Positions 5,378-6,062 of a DNA stretch of 6,062 nucleotides are shown piece after piece. The translations under genes were made by a program, and so were the position numbers. The DNA is from UBA9337 sp038331135 (GTDB lineage Bacteria > Patescibacteriota > Minisyncoccia > Moranbacterales > UBA9337). Every line of letters starts with the position of its first letter. Position 1 is the stretch's first letter. The notes under the pieces were generated by a model. It was not told where the DNA came from. It ran no database searches and worked only from the letters and a program-made list of their open reading frames with translations. The stretch is from positions 1-6,062 of the forward strand of contig JBBQOS010000050.1 of the NCBI GenBank assembly GCA_038331135.1, written 5' to 3'.

Positions 5378-5411
5378 ACACTAAATCCTACCGTGCTCTA
5401 GTGTACGGTAG
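5378..5411 (+). other. Two mutually exclusive hairpins in an intergenic leader
   Basis: CTACCGT (5388-5394) is complementary to ACGGTAG (5405-5411), and ACACTA (5378-5383) to TAGTGT (5399-5404). The two pairings interleave with no spacer between the 3' arms, so they would be hard to form together and may alternate. No T tract follows, so this is not a terminator. It lies 61 bases before the small membrane protein gene. The rest of the 124-base gap holds nothing I recognise. Confidence 0.4.
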
Positions 5412-5472
5412 TAAAATGACATTTCTGTTTAGGCTAAACTGTAAATTGTAATAAATAAATTTTTAAAAAAAT

Positions 5473-5676
5473 ATGGAAGAAGAAATCTTAAAAAAGCTAG
5501 AAGAACAAGATGTAAAAATCGATGCGATTTGGGTAAGTGTGGAAAAAACAAGAAAGTATTTTTTGACTACTCTCATAATATCTGTAGTCATGACGGTTCT
5601 GCCTTTAATTGGACTGGCCATTGTTATCCCAATAGTTTTGGGAAGTCTGTCTAAATCGATGGAAGGACTATTATAA
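5473..5676 (+). CDS. Small single-pass membrane protein of unknown function
   Basis: This 67-residue protein begins with a charged amphipathic, coiled-coil-like helix (MEEEILKKLEEQDVKIDAIW, 1-20), then VEKTRKYF, and continues with one long hydrophobic stretch (about 30-57) broken by a proline near residue 44, and a short tail, SKSMEGLL. It could cross the membrane once or form a tight helical hairpin. The positive TRK just before the helix predicts that the N-terminal coil is cytoplasmic. I do not know its function and see no catalytic motif. The N-terminal coil may mediate oligomer or partner contact. The gene stands alone behind a 124-base gap and ends 79 bases before a tRNA. There is no Shine-Dalgarno; the start is preceded by AAAAAAAT. 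Confidence 0.8.
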   Translation: MEEEILKKLEEQDVKIDAIWVSVEKTRKYFLTTLIISVVMTVLPLIGLAIVIPIVLGSLSKSMEGLL

Positions 5677-5692
5677 TTGTTGTAGTTTTTTT

Positions 5693-5728
5693 TGTGTATT
5701 TTAAAATTTAAAATTAGTACACATTTTT
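5693..5728 (+). terminator. Weak AT-rich hairpin, possible terminator
   Basis: TGTGTA (5693-5698) pairs with TACACA (5718-5723) across a self-complementary A/T loop and is followed by five T (5724-5728). It lies just after the small membrane protein gene and before the tRNA. The stem is weak, and an operator function is equally possible. Confidence 0.35.
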
Positions 5729-5755
5729 AACATTTAGACCAACTAAAACATTATT

Positions 5756-5842
5756 GGAGAGATGCTAGAGTGGTTGAATAGGGCGCTCTCGAAAAGCGTT
5801 GTGCCTTTACAGGTACCGGGGGTTCGAATCCCTCTCTCTCCG
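5756..5842 (+). tRNA. tRNA-Ser (anticodon CGA)
   Basis: The cloverleaf is complete. The acceptor stem GGAGAGA (5756-5762) pairs with TCTCTCC (5835-5841) with discriminator G5842. The D stem CTA/TAG is 5765-5767 with 5779-5781. The anticodon stem GCGCT/AGCGT (5783-5787 with 5795-5799) carries the loop CTCGAAA, giving anticodon CGA (5790-5792), which reads the codon UCG. A long class II variable arm is 5801-5816 (GTGCCT/AGGTAC with a TTAC loop), and the T arm GGGGG-TTCGAAT-CCCTC is 5818-5834. The long variable arm and G discriminator agree with serine. CCA is not encoded: CAG follows G5842, so a CCA-adding enzyme is needed. I could not identify a convincing promoter directly upstream. Confidence 0.97.
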
Positions 5843-5861
5843 CAGCGAAGCAAGGAAGAGA

Positions 5862-5883
5862 GAAAGCCAAGAGTTTGGCTTTC
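5862..5883 (+). other. Perfect 9-base-pair hairpin downstream of tRNA-Ser
   Basis: GAAAGCCAA (5862-5870) and TTGGCTTTC (5875-5883) form a perfect stem with a GAGT loop, 20 bases after the tRNA. GTAGGG follows instead of a T tract, so a classical terminator is unlikely. It could be a processing or stabilising hairpin for the tRNA transcript, or part of the repeat-like block around it. Confidence 0.6.
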
Positions 5884-5969
5884 GTAGGGATGAGAAGATC
5901 GGAGCGATGCGCTTGGGCGCCGCGAGATGGGGTCGAAAGAAATTTTTAGCAAAAAATTTACTTGTGACA

Positions 5970-5978
5970 GAATCCCTC
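5970..5978. repeat. Copy of tRNA-Ser T-arm sequence
   Basis: GAATCCCTC at 5970-5978 repeats exactly 5826-5834, the end of the T loop and the 3' side of the T stem of tRNA-Ser. It is followed by pyrimidine-rich sequence resembling, but not matching, the tRNA 3' end. Nine bases is short; it could be an attachment-site-like duplication or chance. Confidence 0.4.
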
Positions 5979-6062
5979 CCCCCCTCTCCTCCAATTTTCA
6001 CTTTTTGTGAAATCGTAAGAATCCTCCACTGCATTTGCGGTCAACGCATAGGAACTCCGCAC

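Larger units (their letters stand above)
5843..6062. other. GC-rich, hairpin-rich, apparently non-coding block after the tRNA
   Basis: From the tRNA end to the right edge I find no credible gene. Bases 5843-5940 are about 56% G+C (55 of 98 by hand count) against roughly a third in the rest of the window. The block holds three hairpins: GAAAGCCAA/TTGGCTTTC (5862-5870 with 5875-5883), AAATTTTT/AAAAATTT (5940-5947 with 5952-5959) and TTTCAC/GTGAAA (5996-6001 with 6007-6012). It also has a C-rich run (5974-5992). None of the hairpins has a normal terminator T tract. It could be a structured RNA, an interspersed repeat or the remains of an integration at the tRNA; I cannot tell which. Confidence 0.55.

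Noticed and set aside
5693..5755. Dedicated promoter for tRNA-Ser
   Set aside because: I found no pair of -35 and -10 hexamers at acceptable spacing; TAAAAC at 5744-5749 is too weak and too close to support a call.
5743..5994. Minus-strand open frame containing CGERGIRTPGT
   Set aside because: This part is the antisense translation of tRNA-Ser; such ERGIRTPGT peptides are a known annotation artefact. The frame has no ribosome site and no credible protein features.
5807..6034. Minus-strand open frame ending RRERDSNPRYL
   Set aside because: It also ends inside antisense tRNA-Ser in another frame, with the typical RERDSNPR artefact. It overlaps the first spurious frame; the openness reflects local GC-rich composition.
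1..6062. CRISPR array, insertion sequence or transposase
   Set aside because: There are no regularly spaced long repeats, no transposase-like frames and no terminal inverted repeats; the direct repeats seen are 9-11 bases and only two copies each.

Overview
The window is AT-rich (roughly one third G+C by eye), uses the standard bacterial code (TGA is a stop at 3204-3206) and holds ten closely packed genes, all on the plus strand. Small compact genes, A-rich non-Shine-Dalgarno starts, a tRNA without encoded CCA, an amphi-Trp protein and several small orphan proteins suggest a Candidate Phyla Radiation (Patescibacteria, for example a Parcubacteria-like) genome. That assignment is inference from gene style, not from a marker gene.

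Region 1 (1-1655) looks like a sigma/anti-sigma unit. It has the C-terminal part of an ECF-type sigma factor cut by the left edge, then, 13 bases on, a three-helix membrane protein with an outward-facing C-terminal domain, closed by a strong hairpin terminator. Behind it lies a separately transcribed small secreted protein, whose upstream region carries a GGAAC-containing inverted repeat and a direct repeat. Region 2 (1760-2786) is a monocistronic UDP-glucuronate 4-epimerase-like sugar nucleotide enzyme with a textbook extended -10 promoter. Region 3 (2790-3263) is a self-contained cassette: the only strong Shine-Dalgarno in the window, a cysteine-rich 106-residue orphan ending in an HExxH motif, and a strong terminator.

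Region 4 (3290-5348) is a probable operon: amphi-Trp protein, HAM1/RdgB-like non-canonical NTP pyrophosphatase, CYTH (triphosphate tunnel) protein and an HD-GYP-like phosphohydrolase. Gaps are 18 and 7 bases, then a 10-base overlap. Three of the four act on nucleotide or phosphate-ester substrates, which suggests a nucleotide-triphosphate or cyclic-nucleotide housekeeping or signalling unit. Each of the three has a departure from its family signature.

Region 5 (5349-6062) holds an intergenic hairpin region, a 67-residue membrane protein, tRNA-Ser(CGA) and a GC-rich, hairpin-rich, apparently non-coding block running to the right edge. This block carries a 9-base copy of tRNA 3'-half sequence and is the part of the window least explained by known features.
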